Source: CAIJKW01 sp964443365 (lineage in GTDB: Bacteria > Patescibacteriota > Minisyncoccia > Phycocordibacterales > CAIZLB01). From it: 7,207 nt of DNA. The translations under genes were made by a program, and so were the position numbers. The notes beneath the pieces are model-generated. The model was not told the DNA's origin. It did not search any database and saw only the letters and a list, made by a program, of their open reading frames with translations. The stretch spans positions 1 to 7,207 of the forward strand of contig CAYUCM010000033.1 of assembly GCA_964443365.1 (NCBI GenBank). Reading direction: 5' to 3'. Below are positions 1 to 5,740 of this stretch, piece after piece. How positions within the stretch are numbered: position 1 is the stretch's first letter; each line of letters starts with the position of its first letter.

Positions 1-58
1 CACCTTGAAATTTAAGATTTTTGTGTTGCTCGAGGTTGTGTTATTATTAAGAATAAAT

Positions 59-1954
59 ATGTTTTCATTAATTTCTCTAACATCGCTGGTCTTATTTTTA
101 ATTCCGCTCATCCTAACCCGCTTTTTTAAAGACAAATTGTCTGGCGCTTTAATTATTATCACTTCAAACCTGTTAATTCACCTACTGGTGGCACTTTTCA
201 CCCAATATTTAAAGATTTTTGATTATCAGACAATTATTTATTTTTATTTCACCATCTCTTTATTATCGATTCTGTACTATTTAAAAAATCGTCACAAGAT
301 CAGACGTGGAAATGGAATGATGGGGAATAGGGTAAAGGATTTGGTACCCGATTTCTATGAGGATATAGAAATCGCAGAAAACACAGCAGACAGAGAGATT
401 GCTAAAGATATCAATGCAAAAAATACTTCTCTAAAAAAACTCACACACTTCATAAAGAAAAACTTTCCAATTTTTATTGCCTTCTTTATTGTCTTTATCA
501 ACTTATATTTCGTTCATTACAATTTTACAGGAACAGTAAATTCCATATCTGGTTCATATGAGGTTCAAAAAGCTTTTTTGCCATACCCGTATTTTTCTGA
601 CGAATGGTCCGCTATCGCTTTTGTCAAATACACAATTGACAGCAAGTCTCTGCCTGTAGTTAGCCCGTTGAATTTAGGCCTGTCTTTCAACGATCCGTTA
701 ATGGTATATTTTTCTTTTCTTTCAGATATCTTTTTATTTTTCGATCTTGACCCTCTTAATGATTATGTCTTGTTAACTTTGATAATTGGAATGCTGGTCG
801 TTATAACTTTTTTCACATTACTTAATTCTCTCGGTGTTAATAAATTTATTTCAGCCATTTCCATTTTGATTATTCCTTATATTACAAATGGTGGAAATTT
901 ACCGGGAATTTGGTTTTTGATACCCATGGTCTTTGCATTAATATTCTTCTTAATAAGCATTATTGCAATTGTCAGAAAAAATAATTCATTGTATTTCTTG
1001 TCGAGTTTGCTGTGTCTCTGTCTATATCCACCATTTATTTCCTTTGTCGCACCTGTGATGCTGGCGTATTTCGTAAAAAATATAAAACAAAAAAACACAA
1101 TAAAAATAATTTTAGGTTTAATACTGATCTCTTTTGTCGTTGTTAGTATTTTTGTTTTTAATACGAATTCCTTTTCTCATGCGCTTGATAAATTTCTAAG
1201 TTATATCATTAGAAATAATTTAGTTGGTGGATTTTTGCACTTTCCAATTTGGTTTGTGATTCCACCTTTCGTTTTTCCATTTGCGATTGTTGGTATTTTT
1301 ATTTTAATTAAGCGCAAGCTGTATTCGATTCTTTTTCCATTGATAATAGGCCTTATATACTGGCTATTTTACACATATTCACAACTTGTATTTTTAATTG
1401 ATAAACCAAGAGTCGTCATAATTACATCCTTTTTAATTTTGATTCCATTTGCTCTTGCTTTTGATTATATGTGCAAAAAATTCATAGAACCAAGTAGGGT
1501 AAAAATAATTATATTCGCATCTCTTTTGATTGCGCTTTTTGCGTCAATTGACTACACGCAAAATGACACTTGGAAAAATTTAACCCTTCATTATAATAAT
1601 TATGAAAAGGGACATAATTTGCCCCCAGCTCCAACCGCTAGTGTTTTTCTAACAGAAGATGATTTGCGTCTTTTTGATGGTTTTACAAAAAAGTATTTTC
1701 TGGCACCTCCATGGAAGGGGCTTGCAATAGGTGCTGCAACAGGAAATTATCCATATCATTCAAAACCTTCAACTATAGGTGTGTTTATATTAAATTATGA
1801 CGAATTTCTAAACGGCTCCGATTGCAATAGAAAAACAAAAATCGCCAAAGAGCATAATCTGGAATACGTTTATTCAGAATGGTTTGAGTGTAAGAAATTC
1901 AAGGAAATCGGAAGGGGTGATGAAGGTTTGATTTTGTATCATTTTGAAAAATAA
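59..1954 (+). CDS. Multi-pass membrane protein, GT-C-like glycosyltransferase
   Basis: A large integral membrane protein, probably a polyprenol-phosphate-sugar-dependent (GT-C fold) glycosyltransferase acting on the outer face of the membrane. Numbered from the ATG at 59 (631 aa), hydrophobic segments lie near residues 2-20, 28-48 and 57-75. A charged soluble stretch follows (about 76-132), then a segment near 134-152, a long loop, and many more helices up to about residue 500. A soluble C-terminal domain of about 110 aa ends the protein. The loop after the fourth segment carries Ser-Asp-Glu-Trp (Asp181, Glu182, Trp183), placed like the catalytic acidic residues in the first outer loop of GT-C enzymes. 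The start is uncertain: the frame is open to the left edge and a TTG at 5 would add 18 hydrophobic residues. The GT11 gene follows 4 nt after the stop, suggesting one operon. The assignment rests on topology and the acidic loop, so another membrane glycan enzyme such as a polymerase is possible. Confidence 0.7.
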   Translation: MFSLISLTSLVLFLIPLILTRFFKDKLSGALIIITSNLLIHLLVALFTQYLKIFDYQTIIYFYFTISLLSILYYLKNRHKIRRGNGMMGNRVKDLVPDFYEDIEIAENTADREIAKDINAKNTSLKKLTHFIKKNFPIFIAFFIVFINLYFVHYNFTGTVNSISGSYEVQKAFLPYPYFSDEWSAIAFVKYTIDSKSLPVVSPLNLGLSFNDPLMVYFSFLSDIFLFFDLDPLNDYVLLTLIIGMLVVITFFTLLNSLGVNKFISAISILIIPYITNGGNLPGIWFLIPMVFALIFFLISIIAIVRKNNSLYFLSSLLCLCLYPPFISFVAPVMLAYFVKNIKQKNTIKIILGLILISFVVVSIFVFNTNSFSHALDKFLSYIIRNNLVGGFLHFPIWFVIPPFVFPFAIVGIFILIKRKLYSILFPLIIGLIYWLFYTYSQLVFLIDKPRVVIITSFLILIPFALAFDYMCKKFIEPSRVKIIIFASLLIALFASIDYTQNDTWKNLTLHYNNYEKGHNLPPAPTASVFLTEDDLRLFDGFTKKYFLAPPWKGLAIGAATGNYPYHSKPSTIGVFILNYDEFLNGSDCNRKTKIAKEHNLEYVYSEWFECKKFKEIGRGDEGLILYHFEK

Positions 1955-1958
1955 CCCC

Positions 1959-2891
1959 ATGACAATTTCTTTTACTAGACTAGGACAAAAGGGAGAAGGA
2001 AGATTTGGAAATCAACTTTTTCAGTATGCATATTTAAGAACAGAAGCTCAGAAATTAAATACTACTTTTTATTGCCCAGATTGGTTGGGGGATTATGTTT
2101 TTAATTTGAACGATGAGAATGAGAGATTAAAATTACCCGCAGGTGTTTCTGTGAATGAATTAAAAATCGATAAAAACAACAGGGATATTTGGGGATATTA
2201 TGAAAGTGAGGGGTTTTTTGATAAAGATTTGATAAAGAGAATATTTGATTTTAAGGCTGATAAGATTAAGGATGCGTCTAGTAAATATTCTGATATTGAT
2301 TTTAATAACAGCACGGCTTTGCATTTTAGATTTGGTGATAAATTTACTGAAACCTATTATATGGATATGTATTATATTCCAAGGGTTAAATATTATGTAA
2401 ATGCATTACTTGAGATTTTTAAGACACATGAGAATTCTCTGGCACAAAATCTACTTATATTTTCTGACGATATTTTTCTGGCCAAAAAAGAAATGAATAA
2501 AATAATGCGTAAGTTCTTGCGGTGCATTACAAAACAAAATTCGCACAAAAAACCGAATATAAAAATAATTTTTATGGAGAATAATAAAGATTATGAGGAT
2601 TTATTTTTGATGTCATTGTGCAAAAATATTATTTGCGCGCCATCGACATTTAGTTGGTGGGCGGGATATTTAAATAAGAGGGAAGACAAGACCATTGTTT
2701 TTCCAAAAGAAAAAATACTTAGACCTAAAACTAAGCCTGTGCAACAAGAATTAATACCAATGTCCAATAATTGGATTTTGATTCCCGCTCTTTACCCTGT
2801 GGTGGATAATTACTATTTTGTTCGATATATAAAATTATTCCACGTTAGAGTGATTGAGTGGACTAAGATTATCTTGGGTATAAAAATCTAA
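1959..2891 (+). CDS. GT11 family alpha-1,2-fucosyltransferase-like protein
   Basis: Predicted to transfer fucose (or a related deoxyhexose) from its GDP-sugar to a glycan acceptor in the cytoplasm. The 310-aa protein opens with the GT11 signature GRFGNQLFQYA (residues 14-24). It then has a motif-I equivalent HFRFGDK (122-128), FSDD (168-171) and a PSTFSWWAGYL block (228-238), in the usual order and at about the usual family length. In motif I the second Arg of the common HxRRGDY form is Phe125 and the Tyr is Lys128; Arg124, Gly126 and Asp127 are kept. I chose the ATG at 1959 over the in-frame TTG at 1944. The TTG lies inside the upstream gene, while the ATG leaves a 4-nt gap and puts the GT11 motif near the N-terminus. 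There is no Shine-Dalgarno, so translation may be coupled to the upstream gene. The 3' end overlaps the convergent GT2 gene by 4 nt. The fold family is secure; donor and linkage are inferred. Confidence 0.88.
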   Translation: MTISFTRLGQKGEGRFGNQLFQYAYLRTEAQKLNTTFYCPDWLGDYVFNLNDENERLKLPAGVSVNELKIDKNNRDIWGYYESEGFFDKDLIKRIFDFKADKIKDASSKYSDIDFNNSTALHFRFGDKFTETYYMDMYYIPRVKYYVNALLEIFKTHENSLAQNLLIFSDDIFLAKKEMNKIMRKFLRCITKQNSHKKPNIKIIFMENNKDYEDLFLMSLCKNIICAPSTFSWWAGYLNKREDKTIVFPKEKILRPKTKPVQQELIPMSNNWILIPALYPVVDNYYFVRYIKLFHVRVIEWTKIILGIKI

Positions 2892-2898
2892 TTTTTAT
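2880..2898. terminator. Weak AT-only inverted repeat at convergent gene ends
   Basis: A perfect 8-bp inverted repeat (ATAAAAAT, CTA, ATTTTTAT) lies exactly where the two convergent genes end. Both stop codons fall at its centre. It could act as a weak bidirectional terminator with T-runs in both directions, but the stem has no G-C pair, so efficiency is doubtful. Confidence 0.3.
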
Positions 2899-4078
2899 CT
2901 TTAATATTCAGTATACTAATCATAAATGCGCCCATGATCGTTTGTATTCCAATTACAGAAAAAGTTAGCGCCACAATTAGACTTTTGGTTTCAAATAAAT
3001 CTTTCATGTCACTGCTGATCCAATCGACAAAAATTTTAATATAAATAGAAAGCGAAATTAAAAATATTACAGAACCTAAAGCAAGCGCTCTTTCCAGTGT
3101 TATAAATTTAAATAGTTTTTCTATCATTTTGTCATGCTCTCCAAGGTGGGTGATTGCATAAATTCTTGAAAAGCCTGTAAAAAATATTAATTCATATCCC
3201 AAAATCATCAAGAGTGATGACATAAACATTGGGTGAAAATATAATGTTATTCCACCGATTGAAATATTTCCTATTGATAATGCGATTAAGGCAATTAATC
3301 CGATTAGAAAAAGTGTGATTCCAGGGATTAGAAATATTATTTTTGGCGAATATAAAAGTATAAATCTCAAATGTCTCCAACCGTCATTGAATGTTTCTAA
3401 TTTTGATTCTCCAATTCTTGTTGTATACTTGGTTGGAATTTCAGTAATTTTTAATTTTGCACGAGAGGCTTTGATAATCATCTCTGATGCAAATTCCATT
3501 CCCAATGTGCTCAGTGAAAGTTTGTCGTAAGATATTTTGGTTATGGCGCGTAGTCCACAGTGAATATCGTGAATTTTAATTTTGAAAAATATTCTAACCA
3601 AAGAAGAAAGTATTGGATTACCAATCCACTTGTGAGAAAAGGTCATGGCGTTTCTTTCCATTAGTCCTGCAAATCTATTTCCAACAACAAAATCATAGCC
3701 CTCTTTTAATTTATTGATGAAGGTTGGTATCGCGGTAAAGTCATAGGTGTTATCGGCATCACCCATGATTAAATATTTTCCACGAGCTTTAGAAAAGCCG
3801 TGCAAATATGCTGAACCGTAGCCTTTTATTTTTTCTTCTTCCAAAACTATATTGCCGTATTTCTCTTGCATTTTTCTTGTCACATCCTGAGAGTTGTCTG
3901 TTGATCCGTTGTCTACAACTATTATTTCCAAATTCAAATTATTTTCACGAGCTGTGCTGTTTATTGTATTAATACAAAGTTCTAAGCCTTTTTCTTCATT
4001 AAGGCAGGGGAGTATAACGCTTATTAAATCAGCATTGTTTTCTGTTTGAAACTCCTGAGGCTCGTTTTGCATTTGCAT
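2888..4078 (-). CDS. GT2 glycosyltransferase, DPM1/polyprenol-phosphate type, with C-terminal membrane helices
   Basis: A membrane-anchored GT-A fold glycosyltransferase that probably loads a sugar from a nucleotide donor onto polyprenol phosphate at the inner membrane face. The 396-aa protein begins the GT2 domain near residue 19 (ISVILPCLNEE), followed by VVDNGSTDNS (54-63). The metal-binding DAD is at 107-109 in GDADNTYD, VVGNRF at 131-136, and HDIHCGLR at 170-177, a pattern of the DPG-synthase/DPM1-like branch. Four hydrophobic segments follow (about 240-270, 282-305, 330-350 and 367-393). The product could supply the GT-C-like enzyme encoded at the left, a known pairing of roles, but it is transcribed oppositely. 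Start: ATG at 4078; a second in-frame ATG at 4072 would remove two residues and better fits a leaderless start. The stop is TAG, overlapping the GT11 stop. The family call is firm; the sugar is unknown. Confidence 0.9.
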   Translation of the reverse strand: MQMQNEPQEFQTENNADLISVILPCLNEEKGLELCINTINSTARENNLNLEIIVVDNGSTDNSQDVTRKMQEKYGNIVLEEEKIKGYGSAYLHGFSKARGKYLIMGDADNTYDFTAIPTFINKLKEGYDFVVGNRFAGLMERNAMTFSHKWIGNPILSSLVRIFFKIKIHDIHCGLRAITKISYDKLSLSTLGMEFASEMIIKASRAKLKITEIPTKYTTRIGESKLETFNDGWRHLRFILLYSPKIIFLIPGITLFLIGLIALIALSIGNISIGGITLYFHPMFMSSLLMILGYELIFFTGFSRIYAITHLGEHDKMIEKLFKFITLERALALGSVIFLISLSIYIKIFVDWISSDMKDLFETKSLIVALTFSVIGIQTIMGAFMISILNIKDKN

Positions 4079-4087
4079 ATTTTAGCA
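4079..4087 (-). promoter_or_regulatory. Possible extended -10 box at the GT2 gene start
   Basis: Read on the minus strand, TGCTAAAAT sits directly before the first ATG and matches an extended -10 (TGnTATAAT) with one change in the hexamer. A transcript would begin near 4072, where the second ATG lies, implying a leaderless message. No convincing -35 is visible, so this is tentative. Confidence 0.3.
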
Positions 4088-4119
4088 TGATTTTGGAGTT
4101 TTTTGTTTAAATTTTGTTG

Positions 4120-4147
4120 TTGACTTAACTTTTAAATTTGATATTAT
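4120..4147 (+). promoter_or_regulatory. Strong sigma70-type promoter with no gene behind it
   Basis: TTGACT (4120-4125) and TATTAT (4142-4147) are separated by 16 bp, each 5 of 6 to consensus. A TG at 4139-4140 makes the -10 extended. This is the closest match to a consensus promoter that I see in the window. It points right, and the first structures it meets are a hairpin and a terminator, not a coding region. Expected start of transcription is near 4153-4155. Confidence 0.6.
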
Positions 4148-4153
4148 TTAAGC

Positions 4154-4200
4154 ACTTGGCCGAAAGGCTCCGAGAAAAGCCCCTTTAACGGGGCTTTTCG
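4154..4200 (+). ncRNA. Candidate short RNA of about 45-50 nt: hairpin plus terminator
   Basis: A short unit bounded by a good promoter upstream and an intrinsic terminator at its end. The predicted RNA has two stems. The first is 4155-4161 with 4166-4174: CTTGG pairs with CCGAG and CC with GG around a GAAA tetraloop, leaving a 2-nt bulge. The second is the terminator hairpin at 4174-4199. The only reading frame is 10 codons from a TTG at 4156, ending within the terminator loop; I regard it as chance. I do not recognise a known RNA family. It could be a small regulatory RNA, a decoy transcript, or an attenuated antisense transcript aimed at the PemK-like gene that begins just past the terminator. 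Evidence is structural only. Confidence 0.4.
4174..4199. terminator. Bidirectional intrinsic terminator
   Basis: A perfect 10-bp stem (GAAAAGCCCC with GGGGCTTTTC) closes a 6-nt loop. G-C pairs are stacked next to the loop and A-T pairs at the base, giving a T-run on either strand. It ends the short rightward RNA and begins 3 nt beyond the stop codon of the leftward PemK-like gene, so it can serve both. Confidence 0.8.
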
Positions 4201-4201
4201 A

Positions 4202-4588
4202 TTAGTTTAGTAAATAATTAAGTATTTTTTGTTTAAGTTCAATTAGTGTTTTTTTATTCAACCTATCTATTTTTCTAGTAAGCCTTTTGCTGCTTATTGT
4301 TTTTATTTGCTCAATCATCAAAAAAGACTGTTTGTCAGTAAATGGTATTTGTATATGATTTAAAATTTTCTTATTTTTTGTAGTAAGTGGTGCAATCAAA
4401 AAGAGTCTGGTGTTTAATACTTTTAAAATTAATACAGGTCTTTCAAATAGATGGTTTTTTCCACAACTTTCTGAACCTATATTAATACCTATGTTGCACC
4501 ACCATATTTCTCCAGTGTTTGCGTACACACCAGAATAATTCTCAACATTTTTCTTTAAGGAATTCCACTTGTCAAATTCTTTTTTCAT
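4202..4588 (-). CDS. PemK/MazF-like toxin (endoribonuclease family), no adjacent antitoxin
   Basis: A 128-aa protein resembling type II PemK/MazF mRNA interferases, which cleave RNA in the cytoplasm. After an N-terminal extension of about 24 residues (FDKWNSLKKNVENYS region), the core begins GEIWWCNIG (26-34). It then has IGSE (37-40), an Arg-Pro pair in ERPVLILK (49-56) that corresponds to the conserved Arg of MazF, and APLTTK (66-71) with the family Thr. IKTISSKRL near the C-terminal half matches the last conserved strand. No antitoxin-sized gene sits beside it: 175 nt without an ORF lie upstream and the terminator lies downstream. Similar N-terminally extended, solitary PemK-like proteins occur in CPR genomes as far as I recall. 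It may be chromosomal, with its partner elsewhere, or may act otherwise. Start is the only ATG before the conserved block. The family call is good; toxicity is inferred. Confidence 0.82.
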   Translation of the reverse strand: MKKEFDKWNSLKKNVENYSGVYANTGEIWWCNIGINIGSESCGKNHLFERPVLILKVLNTRLFLIAPLTTKNKKILNHIQIPFTDKQSFLMIEQIKTISSKRLTRKIDRLNKKTLIELKQKILNYLLN

Positions 4589-4601
4589 AATTTATTTAAT
4601 A

Positions 4602-4630
4602 TTTATAACCAGATTTATATGAAATTTCTA
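4602..4630 (-). promoter_or_regulatory. Candidate promoter of the PemK-like gene
   Basis: On the minus strand, TAGAAA (4630-4625) and TATAAA (4607-4602) are 17 bp apart, matching consensus at 4 and 5 of 6 positions. The -10 sits in GTTATAAATA, close to the GTTATAATA used at other starts here. The start codon lies 13 nt after the box, leaving a leader of about 7 nt without a Shine-Dalgarno. Confidence 0.4.
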
Positions 4631-4726
4631 TAAAGTTTTTATAAAGAAAGTTGGTCTTATTTATTTTAAAAAATACTTAATTTGGTATGTTGATTTTTAA
4701 TGTGTTCGAAATAGAGGCTGTTGGCA

Positions 4727-4754
4727 TTGCAATTTCGTAAAAAATAGTTATAAT
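4727..4754 (+). promoter_or_regulatory. Promoter of the L25 gene
   Basis: TTGCAA (4727-4732), a 16-bp spacer and a perfect TATAAT (4749-4754). The ATG at 4764 is only 9 nt past the -10, so the transcript should start within about 3 nt of the start codon. No ribosome binding site can fit. A TTGGCA at 4721 is closer to the -35 consensus but 22 bp away, too far for normal spacing. Confidence 0.65.
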
Positions 4755-4763
4755 AGCTCCACT

Positions 4764-5387
4764 ATGTTAAAGCTTATTACAGAAAAGCGTGAAGGCGGTA
4801 AAACTGTGGCGGATGCTAAAATCCCTGCAGTATTTTATGGTCCAAAGGCAGAATCAACACCAATTTGGGTGAATGAGGTAGATTTTTTAAGGGTTTGGAA
4901 GGAGGCTGGAGAATCAACTGTGGTTACATTATCTCTTGATGGTGAGACACATGATACTCTTATACATGATGTAAATAGAGAGCCTGTTAGGGGTGCTATA
5001 AGACATGTAGACTTCTATGTTCTTGAAAAGGGTAAGAAGGTTGAGATTTCAATTCCTCTTGAGTTTATCGGAGTTTCAGAGGCTGTTAAAACTTTGGGAG
5101 GTAATCTAGTGAAGGTTCTTCATGAAGTTGAGATTGAGGCTATGCCCAAGGATCTTCCACACGCAATTGAGGTTGATATATCAGCTCTTGTTGATTTTGA
5201 TTCTCAAATACATGCTGGTGATCTTAAGCTTCCAGCTGGTGTTGTACTTAAAACTGATGCAGAAGAAGTTGTTGCATTGGTTGCTGAAGCAAAAGAAGAA
5301 GAGGAAGTTGCTCCAGCAGAAATTGATATGTCATCAATTGAAGTTACAGACAAGAAGGGAAAGAAGGATGAAGAAGAGGGGGAATAA
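4764..5387 (+). CDS. rplY: 50S ribosomal protein L25, CTC/TL5 long form
   Basis: Binds 5S rRNA in the large ribosomal subunit; the long form is also called general stress protein CTC or TL5. The 207-aa product has the N-terminal L25 domain (about 1-90) with IPAVFYG (20-26), AGEST (48-52), LIHDVNREPVRG (66-77) and HVDFYV (81-86). The C-terminal TL5 beta domain (about 93-175) contains ISIPLEFIGVSEAVK, GGNL (112-115) and the LPHAIEVDIS block (131-140). A tail rich in Glu, Lys and Asp (175-207) follows. Length fits the long form; the short E. coli form stops near 94 aa. The start is set by the family N-terminus and by the promoter immediately before it. It is monocistronic: own promoter, then a terminator 20 nt after the stop. 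Coding bases are less AT-rich than the flanking genes, as expected for an essential, well-expressed gene. Confidence 0.96.
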   Translation: MLKLITEKREGGKTVADAKIPAVFYGPKAESTPIWVNEVDFLRVWKEAGESTVVTLSLDGETHDTLIHDVNREPVRGAIRHVDFYVLEKGKKVEISIPLEFIGVSEAVKTLGGNLVKVLHEVEIEAMPKDLPHAIEVDISALVDFDSQIHAGDLKLPAGVVLKTDAEEVVALVAEAKEEEEVAPAEIDMSSIEVTDKKGKKDEEEGE

Positions 5388-5407
5388 TCTTGAATTCGTC
5401 TTGTATA

Positions 5408-5440
5408 ATAAAAAGAGGGTGTCTATCACCTTCTTTTTAT
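5408..5440 (+). terminator. Intrinsic terminator of the L25 gene
   Basis: A 14-bp stem (5408-5421 with 5427-5440) with a single G-T wobble closes a 5-nt TCTAT loop and ends in a T-rich arm. It lies 20 nt after the L25 stop and finishes 4 nt before the extended -10 of the next operon, so termination and the next initiation are packed into about 50 nt. Confidence 0.75.
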
Positions 5441-5443
5441 TTA

Positions 5444-5452
5444 TGTTATAAT
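5444..5452 (+). promoter_or_regulatory. Extended -10 promoter of the toxin-antitoxin-like operon
   Basis: TGTTATAAT is a perfect extended -10. The ATG at 5459 follows 6 nt later, so the first transcribed base would be at or next to the A of the start codon, giving a leaderless mRNA. The -35 region lies inside the preceding terminator stem and has no clear hexamer; an extended -10 can work without one. Confidence 0.6.
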
Positions 5453-5458
5453 ATATAT

Positions 5459-5737
5459 ATGAAACACGACTTCCCTCAGTCTGTAAAAATGTGTCTGTGG
5501 TCTTACGATGTTAGTAGGATTGATTTATCTGTACCAGATCACCGGTTGCTTATTATTAAGAATGTATTAAATACAGGCACGTATTCAGCTGTATTGTGGT
5601 TGTTTAATAATTTTAATAGAGAAGAAATAATATCTACCATACATAATTCTAATGTATCAGAGTGGAATAAAAAGTCTTTGTCGCTCTGGTCTCTTATTTT
5701 TGAAACTTTTCCAATTAAGCAGACGCGCTTTATATAA
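5459..5737 (+). CDS. DUF6922-like small protein, probable antitoxin partner of AbiEii-type toxin
   Basis: A 92-aa protein resembling the DUF6922 family, small proteins commonly encoded just upstream of AbiEii-type nucleotidyltransferases and presumed to be their antitoxins. The pattern is an N-terminal CLWSYDVSRIDL (12-23), VPDHRLLIIKNVLNTGTYSA (25-44), WLFNNFNREEI (47-57) and a C-terminal KKSLSLWSLIF (71-81). This fits the family layout of a basic N-terminus followed by short helices and a Leu/Trp-rich end. The frame runs back to a possible start near 5390, but that segment is the L25 terminator and promoter. The ATG at 5459, directly after the -10 box, is much better. The nucleotidyltransferase gene follows after 3 nt. 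Small-first order is usual for antitoxin-toxin pairs. The family match is from memory of its motif, and the antitoxin role is inferred. Confidence 0.75.
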   Translation: MKHDFPQSVKMCLWSYDVSRIDLSVPDHRLLIIKNVLNTGTYSAVLWLFNNFNREEIISTIHNSNVSEWNKKSLSLWSLIFETFPIKQTRFI

Positions 5738-5740
5738 TTT

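Noticed and set aside
877..1098. Minus-strand open frame inside the membrane protein gene
   Set aside because: It lies wholly within a well-supported gene and shows no family features; AT-rich membrane genes often give such antisense frames.
3192..3530. Open frames on both strands within the GT2 gene
   Set aside because: Shadows of the GT2 coding sequence; no motifs and no start signals.
4156..4188. Ten-codon frame from a TTG within the short RNA
   Set aside because: Too short to judge, rare start codon, and the stop falls in the terminator loop; likely chance.
5122..5451. Second plus-strand frame overlapping the end of L25
   Set aside because: A +1 frame shadow, Leu/Lys/Arg-rich low-complexity translation, running through the L25 terminator.
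5733..5738. TATAAT just before the nucleotidyltransferase start codon
   Set aside because: Only 2 nt from the ATG, so transcription would begin inside the gene; it overlaps the stop codon of the upstream gene and is more likely AT-rich coincidence.
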